A stretch of DNA of 8,176 bases from an uncultured Lachnospiraceae bacterium (GTDB taxonomy: Bacteria; Bacillota_A; Clostridia; TANB77; CAG-508): positions 1-8,176 of the forward strand of contig CAMUZC010000068.1 in the NCBI GenBank assembly GCA_947165105.1, read 5' to 3'. How positions within the stretch are numbered: the first letter of the stretch is position 1; every line of letters starts with the position of its first letter. Below, piece after piece: positions 1-5,430 of the stretch. Both the position numbers and the translations under genes were made by a program. Below the pieces are notes generated by a model. The model saw only the letters and a program-made list of their open reading frames with translations, did no database searches and was not told the origin of the DNA.

Positions 1-37
1 TTCCAGTCCTCTTTATTCCTAGCATTTATGGAGCTGT

Positions 38-814
38 TTACATAGACAATCCCAAATTATCATTGTAACCGTCCATTAATGACATTTTCATACCTGCACC
101 AACATCTCCTGTCGGTTCATCGTCTTCATTTACTTCTCCTGTAGGTGCACCGAAATCAGCCATTGTGTTTTCAAAATTGACTACTTGCTTAGTTGTCATT
201 GGCTCATTTTCAGTGTAGTCATCTTCAGAAGCCATTCCGAAATCATCGTACATATTGATTACCTCACAATCCACTTTGCAGTATTCTCCGAATGACATTG
301 TACTATCTGGCTTAGGATAAATCTTCAAGTATCCCGAGATAATAGGATTATCGCTAATTCTCGCCATCTCATAAATGTTGATTCGAGAGTTATTAATAAT
401 CTCCCCTCCGGAATTTACCCACTTACAGCTGTCACCAACAAAATCCGTTGCTTTTACGCCTGCCTTGATGTCTTCGACAATGTCAGCTACATATCTGTTG
501 CCATTAGGTGTTTCATAAACAACAACACATTTCTGGTCAACTCGACCATTTTCATTCGGTTCAGGTAGAACTGCCCAGTGTGCAGTAATTCCTACTTCTG
601 TGAGCTTATGAATCAGTCTCCACGAATGATGGAAACAGCAACCTCCTCCATACTTTTCCACACAAGCCGACATCTCTTTCGGCATATCAACGGCTTTCAC
701 GCCATTTCCATAACCGATTGTTCTTGCCAACTCCATCGAATAGATACCTGTTGTTGCGACCATTTTGTAGGTCTCGTTAAATGCCTTTGTAAACTCTGTG
801 TTGCTCATTTTCAT
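38..814 (-). CDS. Unrecognised 258-aa protein, possible transglutaminase/papain-like core with acidic tail
   Basis: I do not recognise the family with confidence. Residues about 57-83 (a Gly-Gly-Gly-Cys-Cys-Phe-His-His run followed by a helix and GITAHWAVL) and 95-112 (CVVVYE, then GNRYVADIV) resemble the Cys-containing helix and the following strands with an Asp found in transglutaminase-like or arylamine N-acetyltransferase-like folds. That would make Cys59/Cys60 the nucleophile and Asp111 the acid. The His normally expected just before the CVVV strand is not there, so activity is doubtful. Residues about 190-258 are acidic, probably disordered, and carry a PTGEV/PTGDV near-repeat. There is no signal peptide or membrane segment. 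The start is fixed by AAGGAG 8 bases upstream of the ATG. It lies 30 bases downstream of the 149-aa gene and is probably co-transcribed with it. Base composition is richer in G+C than the genes at 1465-3330. The gene is sure; the fold is a guess. Confidence 0.8.
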   Translation of the reverse strand: MKMSNTEFTKAFNETYKMVATTGIYSMELARTIGYGNGVKAVDMPKEMSACVEKYGGGCCFHHSWRLIHKLTEVGITAHWAVLPEPNENGRVDQKCVVVYETPNGNRYVADIVEDIKAGVKATDFVGDSCKWVNSGGEIINNSRINIYEMARISDNPIISGYLKIYPKPDSTMSFGEYCKVDCEVINMYDDFGMASEDDYTENEPMTTKQVVNFENTMADFGAPTGEVNEDDEPTGDVGAGMKMSLMDGYNDNLGLSM

Positions 815-844
815 TTTGCATTCTCCTTTTCATTGTTTTAGATT

Positions 845-1294
845 TTAGCAAGCGACATAGAAGAGTCTTGATCCTGTTCTCATTTTAGGAACTCTGAATG
901 ATGTTGCCTTTACAGGTGTTTCTGTTTCAATTGCCCAGTTGAAGAAACTCAAATTCTTGAAGTATTCTCCACCCATTGCAGTAACATCCTTGTAGCACTC
1001 ATCAACAGCAGAATAATGTTCCTTCATCATCGAATACAAGCTCGGCTCAGTGCAGATAAGATGTCTTTTAATCTTTGCGACAAAAACATCAATTCCATCA
1101 GCCGTTGTAATTCTCTGAGAACAAGGAATAATCTCCTCGTACATATCGGCAAATCTTCTTGCCTTTTCCTCTGTTACGCAGAAAATTGTATTGGTTTGCG
1201 AGCAAATCTCTGCGTAGGTCTTTTTCTTGAGCTGGTTGAGCTCCCGTGTGTTAAAGTGCTTCACTTCCGTGAATGCGAGTGTCTGTGCTGCCAT
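845..1294 (-). CDS. Unrecognised 149-aa cytoplasmic protein
   Basis: I do not recognise this protein. It is 149 residues, with no signal peptide or membrane segment. It has a helix-favouring first half (residues about 15-55, with a Lys triplet at 23-25) and six scattered cysteines (31, 39, 58, 81, 100 and the C-terminal residue 149) that do not form a CxxC metal-binding pattern. The gene call rests on a strong GGAGGT 6 bases before the ATG, a near-consensus promoter about 95 bases upstream (1390-1418), and the same G+C-richer codon use as the next gene downstream. With that 258-aa gene, 30 bases away, it forms a likely two-gene operon. The composition contrast with the AT-rich operon upstream suggests a different history for this pair, possibly an acquired segment, but no integrase or repeat is visible to prove it. 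Confidence 0.8.
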   Translation of the reverse strand: MAAQTLAFTEVKHFNTRELNQLKKKTYAEICSQTNTIFCVTEEKARRFADMYEEIIPCSQRITTADGIDVFVAKIKRHLICTEPSLYSMMKEHYSAVDECYKDVTAMGGEYFKNLSFFNWAIETETPVKATSFRVPKMRTGSRLFYVAC

Positions 1295-1389
1295 AGTAAT
1301 ACCTCCAAAAATTATTTTTTATATGTGAACACTCAAAGGTGTAGAAACGGATATTAACTCTATATAAAAAGCACTTGGCTTGTCTATTT

Positions 1390-1418
1390 ATTATAACATA
1401 ATTTACATAATTCGTCAA
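1390..1418 (-). promoter_or_regulatory. Sigma-A-type promoter of the 149-aa/258-aa gene pair
   Basis: On the minus strand, TTGACG (1418-1413) is separated by exactly 17 bases from a perfect TATAAT (1395-1390). The expected start of transcription is near 1383, leaving a leader of about 88 bases before the ATG at 1294. The leader holds a 9-bp A/T-only inverted repeat (1362-1370 with 1316-1324) that would enclose most of it but leaves the GGAGGT free. The promoter lies just beyond the 3' end of the upstream operon. Confidence 0.8.
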
Positions 1419-1464
1419 TTTAACCCAGCTCATGATATTTCTGTTAACTACTATTTAAATAATT

Positions 1465-1812
1465 TTAGCCTATACAAGATTTTAATTTTTCTATTTTAAT
1501 TCTCTTAACATTTGTAATGTTTTCATAATAATTAATTAATTTATCTAATCTATCATTTGATAAATTTTCAATAATATCCGGATTAGCTTCTATATTACTA
1601 ATAAATTCCTTTAAGTCTTTTTCTCTTGTATCGATATTAGAATCATCTATTTTAAGGCTTTTTTCAAATTCATTAGCTTTTTCCCTATTATTGTTTTCCT
1701 GTATTTTTTCATATATTATTTCTTGATTCTTTTTATTAAAGATCCTTCTAAAAAATCCTCTAATCTTATCAAATATAGATATATCTTCTTTTTTTATTAA
1801 TTGATTATTCAT
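1465..1812 (-). CDS. Unrecognised 115-aa protein with basic amphipathic N-terminus and C-terminal coiled segment
   Basis: The function is unknown. Residues about 9-28 form a basic/aromatic stretch (FDKIRGFFRRIFNKK) that could lie on a membrane surface or bind a partner. The middle is polar. Residues 84-113 form a helical segment (LSNDRLDKLINYYEN...KIEKLK) that matches a segment near the C-terminus of the upstream 406-aa protein. The frame is open back to an ATG at 1830, but that start has no ribosome binding site. The ATG at 1812 has GGAG 4 bases upstream (with AAGGG further up) and overlaps the stop of the 406-aa gene by 8 bases, which points to translational coupling, so I use it. It is the last gene of a three-gene operon. 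No terminator hairpin is visible between its stop and the promoter at 1390-1418. Confidence 0.8.
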   Translation of the reverse strand: MNNQLIKKEDISIFDKIRGFFRRIFNKKNQEIIYEKIQENNNREKANEFEKSLKIDDSNIDTREKDLKEFISNIEANPDIIENLSNDRLDKLINYYENITNVKRIKIEKLKSCIG

Positions 1813-3025
1813 CAAACTCCATCCCTTCATTTCGGATTTGACTTTCTAATTCTGATATTTCTCTATCTTGTTGTTTACTCAATGCTATCAATTCCTTTGC
1901 CTTTTTTATTTTTTTTAATCTCTCAATTTTTTGTTGATTTTCTTTTTGTTTATTATTTTCTGTTTCAATAAACTTATCTAATTCTTCATCTGAAAGGCTT
2001 TCTAAATTTGTTTCTTCTTGAGTTATTTCATTTTTTCCTTCGTCTTTACCCATCTCTTTGTCATCTACGAAAAACTTATCTTTCTCTCCTAACGCTTCAT
2101 ATGCTTTTCCAATTACCGAATAAACATACTTACATCTTTCCTCAAATTCCTTTGCATCTTTTAGATATATAGAATAATCATCGAAAGTTGTAAAATTTAT
2201 AACCTCTTGTTTATACTTTTCTGATTCAAAATCTCCCAAAAAATAGTGGGTAAGTCCAACCAGACGTTCGTTAACTTCAAACTCTTTCCTATCTACATAT
2301 AAACCTGATGGATGTTTTCCTAATTTATTTCTAGTTCCAGGAATTATATATTGTCTTAATACATCTTCGTCTTGCAAATAATTCTTCATATGCTCATTAG
2401 GATTAATTTCCTCTCTAAAAACTTCCCCTGGAGCACCCTTCGAATATTCTGGATTTTCATTCACAAAATAATTAGCGACAATTTCTTTGGATTCTGAAGA
2501 CAGTTCCCCGTTATATTGAGGATTAAATGAATAGTATTCATTAATCTCATTTCCGTTAATTACATATATTGATCTAACTAAAGAAAGTCCAATACGAATC
2601 TTATCGCTTCCCCAATAATGGGCATATCTCTCTTCTCTTAATTCTATCTCTGAATAAGTGACTTCTCCGTTCTTTATATTGGCAATATTTGACCCTTCCT
2701 TTTTATTTTCTTTTTTAAAAGTAATATCAGAAGGATTATTATCATCTATTTCAAATGATAAATTTCCTCTATTTACAATTATCTCTTTATTATTTTCTCT
2801 GCAATATAGAATATATTTTTTTAAATCTTCTATATCTTTTTCTTCATTTTTTTTATTGAAATAAACATTTTTTGAATTCCATTTCTGTTCCATGGTTTCT
2901 TCTTCTTTTATCTTTTTGGCATTTTCTAGCTTATATGCATAATCGTTACCTGTTTCATCAAACTTAAAACTTAAATCTTGATTCTGTTTTTTTAATCCTT
3001 GAGCTATTTTCCATTCATCACTCAT
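1805..3025 (-). CDS. Unrecognised 406-aa soluble protein, middle gene of a three-gene operon
   Basis: I do not recognise a characterised family. The protein is hydrophilic, with no signal peptide or membrane segment, so it is probably cytoplasmic. Residues 1-75 are charged and helical. Residues about 80-320 look like a folded mixed domain with aromatic-rich stretches (YAHYWGSDKIRIGLSLV near 134-150, EYYSFNPQYNG near 163-173, LTHYFLGDFES near 258-268). After a Glu/Lys-rich spacer, residues about 340-400 form a coiled coil. Residues 344-373 in it (LSDEELDKFIE..., ending KIERLKKI) match residues 84-113 of the next gene's product. The start has AAAGGAG 10 bases upstream. It lies 44 bases after the small membrane-protein gene and overlaps the 115-aa gene by 8 bases, so the three are very likely made together. 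Composition is strongly AT-rich, as expected for the host. Confidence 0.85.
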   Translation of the reverse strand: MSDEWKIAQGLKKQNQDLSFKFDETGNDYAYKLENAKKIKEEETMEQKWNSKNVYFNKKNEEKDIEDLKKYILYCRENNKEIIVNRGNLSFEIDDNNPSDITFKKENKKEGSNIANIKNGEVTYSEIELREERYAHYWGSDKIRIGLSLVRSIYVINGNEINEYYSFNPQYNGELSSESKEIVANYFVNENPEYSKGAPGEVFREEINPNEHMKNYLQDEDVLRQYIIPGTRNKLGKHPSGLYVDRKEFEVNERLVGLTHYFLGDFESEKYKQEVINFTTFDDYSIYLKDAKEFEERCKYVYSVIGKAYEALGEKDKFFVDDKEMGKDEGKNEITQEETNLESLSDEELDKFIETENNKQKENQQKIERLKKIKKAKELIALSKQQDREISELESQIRNEGMEFDE

Positions 3026-3069
3026 AATCTCATTTCTCCTTTGTATTTTGTAATTTTAATTTTTCAGCC

Positions 3070-3330
3070 TTATTTACCCTTTTCCCATACTTTTCTAACT
3101 AATCCTAATGACAATGTAGATAATGTGAAACCTATTACTGGTACTAGTGAACTTAAAAATATATTATCGAAATTGCTAATTACATATGAATATATGATTA
3201 CAACAATATATGTTAGCACCATTATACATATTCTTCTAGTCCAACTTGTTTCCCAAGCTTTGTCTAATTCTACCTTTTTATTTCTTTCTTTGATTTTTAT
3301 TATTTCTTCTTCCAATTCTTTTAATTCCAT
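3070..3330 (-). CDS. Small conserved two-helix membrane protein with N-terminal coiled coil
   Basis: An 86-aa protein of a type I recall as a widespread bacterial conserved hypothetical; its role is unknown. Residues 1-22 are a charged helix (ELKELEEEIIKIKERNKK). Residues 23-32 hold the hallmark-looking LDKAWETSWTRR. Two membrane segments follow at about 33-52 and 56-77, and a short basic tail ends the protein (RKVWEKGK). The helical hairpin and basic flanks suggest both ends face the cytoplasm. AAAGGAG sits 8 bases before the ATG. It is the first gene of the operon with the 406-aa and 115-aa proteins, so it may be their membrane anchor; that is inference from gene order only. An extended -10 promoter element lies just upstream. 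Confidence 0.85.
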   Translation of the reverse strand: MELKELEEEIIKIKERNKKVELDKAWETSWTRRICIMVLTYIVVIIYSYVISNFDNIFLSSLVPVIGFTLSTLSLGLVRKVWEKGK

Positions 3331-3369
3331 AACTATATCTCCTTTTATTATGTTTTTCTATTTAAAATC

Positions 3370-3378
3370 ATTCTAACA
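3370..3378 (-). promoter_or_regulatory. Probable extended -10 promoter of the three-gene operon
   Basis: The minus strand reads TGT followed by TAGAAT, an extended -10 with one mismatch to consensus, placing the transcript start near 3363 and giving a leader of about 33 bases with the ribosome binding site in it. No convincing -35 hexamer lies 16-18 bases further upstream, which extended -10 promoters can tolerate. The terminator of the dockerin gene lies immediately beyond, so the operon needs its own start here. Confidence 0.45.
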
Positions 3379-3431
3379 TAACACTAATTTTTTTTCTACA
3401 AATTTTAATAATTTTTTATAAATGTATATAC

Positions 3432-3464
3432 AAAAAAAGCAGCCCCTTATTAGGAGCCGCCTTT
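3432..3464 (-). terminator. Intrinsic terminator of the dockerin gene
   Basis: On the minus strand GCGGCTCC pairs with GGGGCTGC (8 bp with two G-U pairs) around a TAATAA loop, followed by seven T. A-T pairs from the AAAG before the stem can lengthen it. It begins about 20 bases after the stop codon at 3483 and insulates the three-gene operon downstream. Confidence 0.9.
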
Positions 3465-3482
3465 CGAAAAGCTGTTATTTGT

Positions 3483-4706
3483 TTATTTGTTATTTAGTGC
3501 CACAAATGGATTTAGCACAACATAAAGTTCTTTAATTGCTGACTTATTTGTGCGTATTTTTGCCCAACCATCGTCATAAATAGTTGTTGCAGCAATTACA
3601 TCTCCATTATTCAGCGCACACATGATATCTGTATCATCGCTTAAATCTTTTTTGGAACGTACATTCCATGCTTCGCCTACAAACATGTATGTTTTTGCAT
3701 TTAACTTGTTAAAGTATTTCTCATTCTCACTTGAGATCTGAACATAGAATTTTGATTCATTTTTACTATTAGAGAAGCAGATTTCATACCATCCGTTTCC
3801 AACATAGTCTTTTATAAAGAAAATATCTTTGTTATTCAGATAAGTTAAAACATTGTTTGTAAACTCTGCTGTTGACCTAACACACCATGAAATACCTTCA
3901 AATTCTATGCATTCCCATTTCTTGTAGGTATTATCTCTCATAACAGTCGTTGTTGTGAGTGATGATGTTGTGAGAGATGTTGTTGTAGATGTTGATGTTG
4001 TCGTGGTAGTAGTTGTTGTTGTACTTGTAGTTGTTGATGTTGTTGTCGTTGTTGTAAGCTTCGTCGTTGTACTTGTAGTAGAAGTCATTATATTATTAAT
4101 GTCTTCCACTGTATAAGTTCCAACCTTGGTAAAATACTCCTGACCTTGCTGTCCAACACGAATAAATACTTTGTTTAGAGTACAATCAACAAAACAGCTG
4201 TACCATGAATCTGCAAGCTGCTCTACAATAGCAATTACATTATTTGTTTTAATGTAATTTTTTTCTGGATATAAGTTGTTGTCACTCAAACTTGCATCTG
4301 TATGAAGAAACCATGAACCTCCTGTAAACTTTACTAGATCATTCGGTTCAAAACCATTCTTATCAGTCTTAGTCAAAACTGGTGAAATTTTTATTTCTTC
4401 GTACTCGACTTTTCTTTGTGCCGAAGCCTCTCCGTACATTCGAAGAACTATACTTGCATCTGTTCCATCTATTCCTCCATCATGATTTACATCTGCTGCT
4501 TCAATAGGAAGATTGGATGTTCTGCCTGCACCTAGCTCACCAAATGCCCGCAAAATAAGGCTTGCGTCTGTTCCATCTACTGCTCCATCTTCATTCACGT
4601 CTCCGACGTACCATGGTGATATAGCTTTTGATGTCAGCTCTGATATGCCACTTAAAGTAATGATCATTGCGAATAGACTTATAATTGATAAATACACCTT
4701 TTTCAT
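3483..4706 (-). CDS. Secreted dockerin type I protein with poly-Thr linker and three SH3-like repeats
   Basis: A 407-aa exported protein. Residues 1-29 are a signal peptide. Residues 35-91 are a type I dockerin with two calcium loops: D36-N38-D40-D44-D47 and D72-N74-D76-D80-D83, each followed by an Ala-Ser helix start and LILR/IVLR. Dockerins bind cohesin modules on scaffoldins or cell-surface anchors. Three SH3b-like repeats follow at about 126-195, 267-334 and 342-400. Each opens with W-x-(V/L)-(R/H)-(S/T) and has a later N-x-W or D-x-W turn; the first two end in YF-x-K. Repeats 1 and 2 are separated by a Thr/Ser linker (about 208-255). There is no catalytic domain. The dockerin is at the N-terminus. 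AAGGAGG lies 8 bases before the ATG. The gene is a complete unit with a consensus promoter, a structured leader and a terminator. The dockerin and Thr linker resemble Ruminococcus proteins. Ligand and partner are unknown. Confidence 0.92.
   Translation of the reverse strand: MKKVYLSIISLFAMIITLSGISELTSKAISPWYVGDVNEDGAVDGTDASLILRAFGELGAGRTSNLPIEAADVNHDGGIDGTDASIVLRMYGEASAQRKVEYEEIKISPVLTKTDKNGFEPNDLVKFTGGSWFLHTDASLSDNNLYPEKNYIKTNNVIAIVEQLADSWYSCFVDCTLNKVFIRVGQQGQEYFTKVGTYTVEDINNIMTSTTSTTTKLTTTTTTSTTTSTTTTTTTTTSTSTTTSLTTSSLTTTTVMRDNTYKKWECIEFEGISWCVRSTAEFTNNVLTYLNNKDIFFIKDYVGNGWYEICFSNSKNESKFYVQISSENEKYFNKLNAKTYMFVGEAWNVRSKKDLSDDTDIMCALNNGDVIAATTIYDDGWAKIRTNKSAIKELYVVLNPFVALNNK
3942..4085 (-). 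repeat. Thr/Ser codon repeat encoding the interdomain linker
   Basis: About 48 codons that are almost all Thr (ACN, with varied third bases) and Ser separate SH3-like repeats 1 and 2 of the dockerin protein. Such linkers are usual in cellulosomal and ruminococcal surface proteins and are likely O-glycosylated or simply extended. The trinucleotide pattern makes this stretch prone to length change in frame. Confidence 0.85.
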
Positions 4707-4759
4707 TACATTTTCCTCCTTAGTAATATTTTACACAGCTTTTCATTGTAAAATGTAAT
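4705..4759 (-). promoter_or_regulatory. Leader with two mutually exclusive hairpins over the dockerin start site
   Basis: The transcript predicted from the upstream promoter begins at about 4759. Its first ten bases, AUUACAUUUU (4759-4750), are a perfect complement of AAAAUGUAAU (4714-4705), which runs from just after the AAGGAGG into the AU of the start codon; the loop is 35 bases. An overlapping part, AUUUUACA (4754-4747), is also a perfect complement of UGUAAAAU (4735-4728), with an 11-base loop. Both stems use 4754-4750, so they cannot coexist. The first would cover the start codon and expose the ribosome binding site only in a loop; the second leaves both free. This looks like a translational switch or thermosensor-like element. 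The function is inferred; the complementarities are read directly. Confidence 0.5.
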
Positions 4760-4765
4760 AAAACT

Positions 4766-4794
4766 ATTATAACACTTATCGATTTTTATGTCAA
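4766..4794 (-). promoter_or_regulatory. Consensus sigma-A promoter of the dockerin gene
   Basis: The minus strand carries perfect TTGACA (4794-4789), a 17-base spacer and perfect TATAAT (4771-4766), the latter preceded by TGT, an extended -10. The predicted start is 4759, giving a 53-base leader. This is the strongest promoter in the window and implies that the gene is highly transcribed unless it is controlled afterwards. Confidence 0.9.
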
Positions 4795-4845
4795 CTTATG
4801 CTGCTTATATCCACATAAATGATTTTAAAAAAATTGTAAAAATAC

Positions 4846-4874
4846 TAGACTTATATTAAATCTTTTGATATGAT
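4846..4874 (+). promoter_or_regulatory. Probable promoter of the 106-aa surface protein gene
   Basis: TAGACT (4846-4851) resembles the -35 consensus at four of six positions. A 17-base spacer leads to TATGAT (4869-4874), preceded by TGA as an extended -10. The expected start is near 4881, 47 bases before the ATG. It diverges from the dockerin promoter across about 50 bases. Confidence 0.5.
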
Positions 4875-4927
4875 ATTAACATACAAAAAGATAAAACTAT
4901 TTATAGTAAATTTAGGAGGTCTAAAAC

Positions 4928-5248
4928 ATGAAAAAATTATTGAAATTATTTTTTATATTAGTGATTATGATTGCATTTTCAATGAATTTATCAGTATTTG
5001 CTGCTGAAGAACAAGAAGCTACATCAGCTGAAACAGATACATCTATTTCAACTACAGCTACAGAAAACACTCAAACAGACACATCAACTTCTACAACAAA
5101 AAAAGCTACAGCTAACAATGCAACAAAAGTTTCTTCTACAACTGAAGAAAAAAAATTATCAATTTCTGATATATTAAATATTTTACTAATTGCCACTGGT
5201 ATTGTTATTATTCTATTAGCTGTTGCAATTTTTATAAAATTAAAATAA
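4928..5248 (+). CDS. Small surface protein: signal peptide, Thr/Ser-rich ectodomain, C-terminal membrane anchor
   Basis: A 106-aa protein of unknown function. Residues 1-25 are a signal peptide ending VFA-A. Residues 26-78 are rich in Thr, Ser, Glu, Ala and Lys and look unstructured. Residues about 83-103 form one membrane segment (LNILLIATGIVIILLAVAIF) followed by KLK, so the body should face outward with a very short cytoplasmic end. There is no LPxTG sorting motif. TAGGAGGT lies 7 bases before the ATG, and a promoter and terminator flank the gene, so it is probably transcribed alone. The architecture is the same as that of the 157-aa protein next door, without obvious sequence similarity. 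It could be a spacer, glycosylated coat or regulatory membrane protein; nothing decides between these. Confidence 0.85.
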   Translation: MKKLLKLFFILVIMIAFSMNLSVFAAEEQEATSAETDTSISTTATENTQTDTSTSTTKKATANNATKVSSTTEEKKLSISDILNILLIATGIVIILLAVAIFIKLK

Positions 5249-5268
5249 ATTAGATTTTAAAAAAAAAT

Positions 5269-5298
5269 AAAGTTTGGATTTTATTCCAAGCTTTTTTA
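5269..5298 (+). terminator. Intrinsic terminator after the 106-aa gene
   Basis: AAAGTTTGGA (5269-5278) pairs with TCCAAGCTTT (5285-5294), 10 bp with one G-U pair, around a six-base loop and followed by T residues. It lies about 20 bases after the stop codon. Confidence 0.85.
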
Positions 5299-5316
5299 TT
5301 TTCGAATAGTTCTAAT

Positions 5317-5343
5317 TTGTGATATGCATTTTTTATGTATAAA
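5317..5343 (+). promoter_or_regulatory. Weak candidate promoter for the 157-aa gene
   Basis: TTGTGA (5317-5322) and TATAAA (5338-5343) are separated by 15 bases, shorter than ideal. This is the best pair I find between the terminator at 5269-5298 and the ATG at 5431. A TACAAT at 5384-5389 is an alternative -10 but lacks a -35. The rest of this gap (5299-5430) holds nothing else I can name. Confidence 0.3.
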
Positions 5344-5430
5344 CTTGAATATTTTGCATTTATTTATCAATACTAATAATAAATACAATTTTATGTGTAT
5401 TATTTAAATAAATCTAATAGGAGGACAAAA

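Noticed and set aside
578..841. 87-aa Cys/His-rich plus-strand open frame opposite the 258-aa gene
   Set aside because: No ribosome binding site or promoter; the Cys and His codons mirror the opposite strand, and no spaced metal motif is present.
1251..1433. 60-aa minus-strand open frame across the promoter and leader of the 149-aa gene
   Set aside because: No ribosome binding site; it overlaps the promoter at 1390-1418 and the start of the real gene.
1452..1461. Palindrome TATTTAAATA after the 115-aa gene as a terminator
   Set aside because: It is A/T only and has no loop or following T run, so it is not a credible intrinsic terminator.
2999..3376. 125-aa plus-strand hydrophobic open frame opposite the small membrane protein
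   Set aside because: Hydrophobic by virtue of being antisense to AT-rich coding; no ribosome binding site, and the minus-strand gene has a strong one.
3942..4085. Trinucleotide repeat as a possible CRISPR or minisatellite
   Set aside because: It encodes a Thr/Ser linker in frame, and there are no spacers of constant length.
4513..4758. 81-aa plus-strand open frame opposite the start of the dockerin gene
   Set aside because: It is the reverse of the dockerin coding region and leader, has no ribosome binding site, and the dockerin frame is unmistakable.
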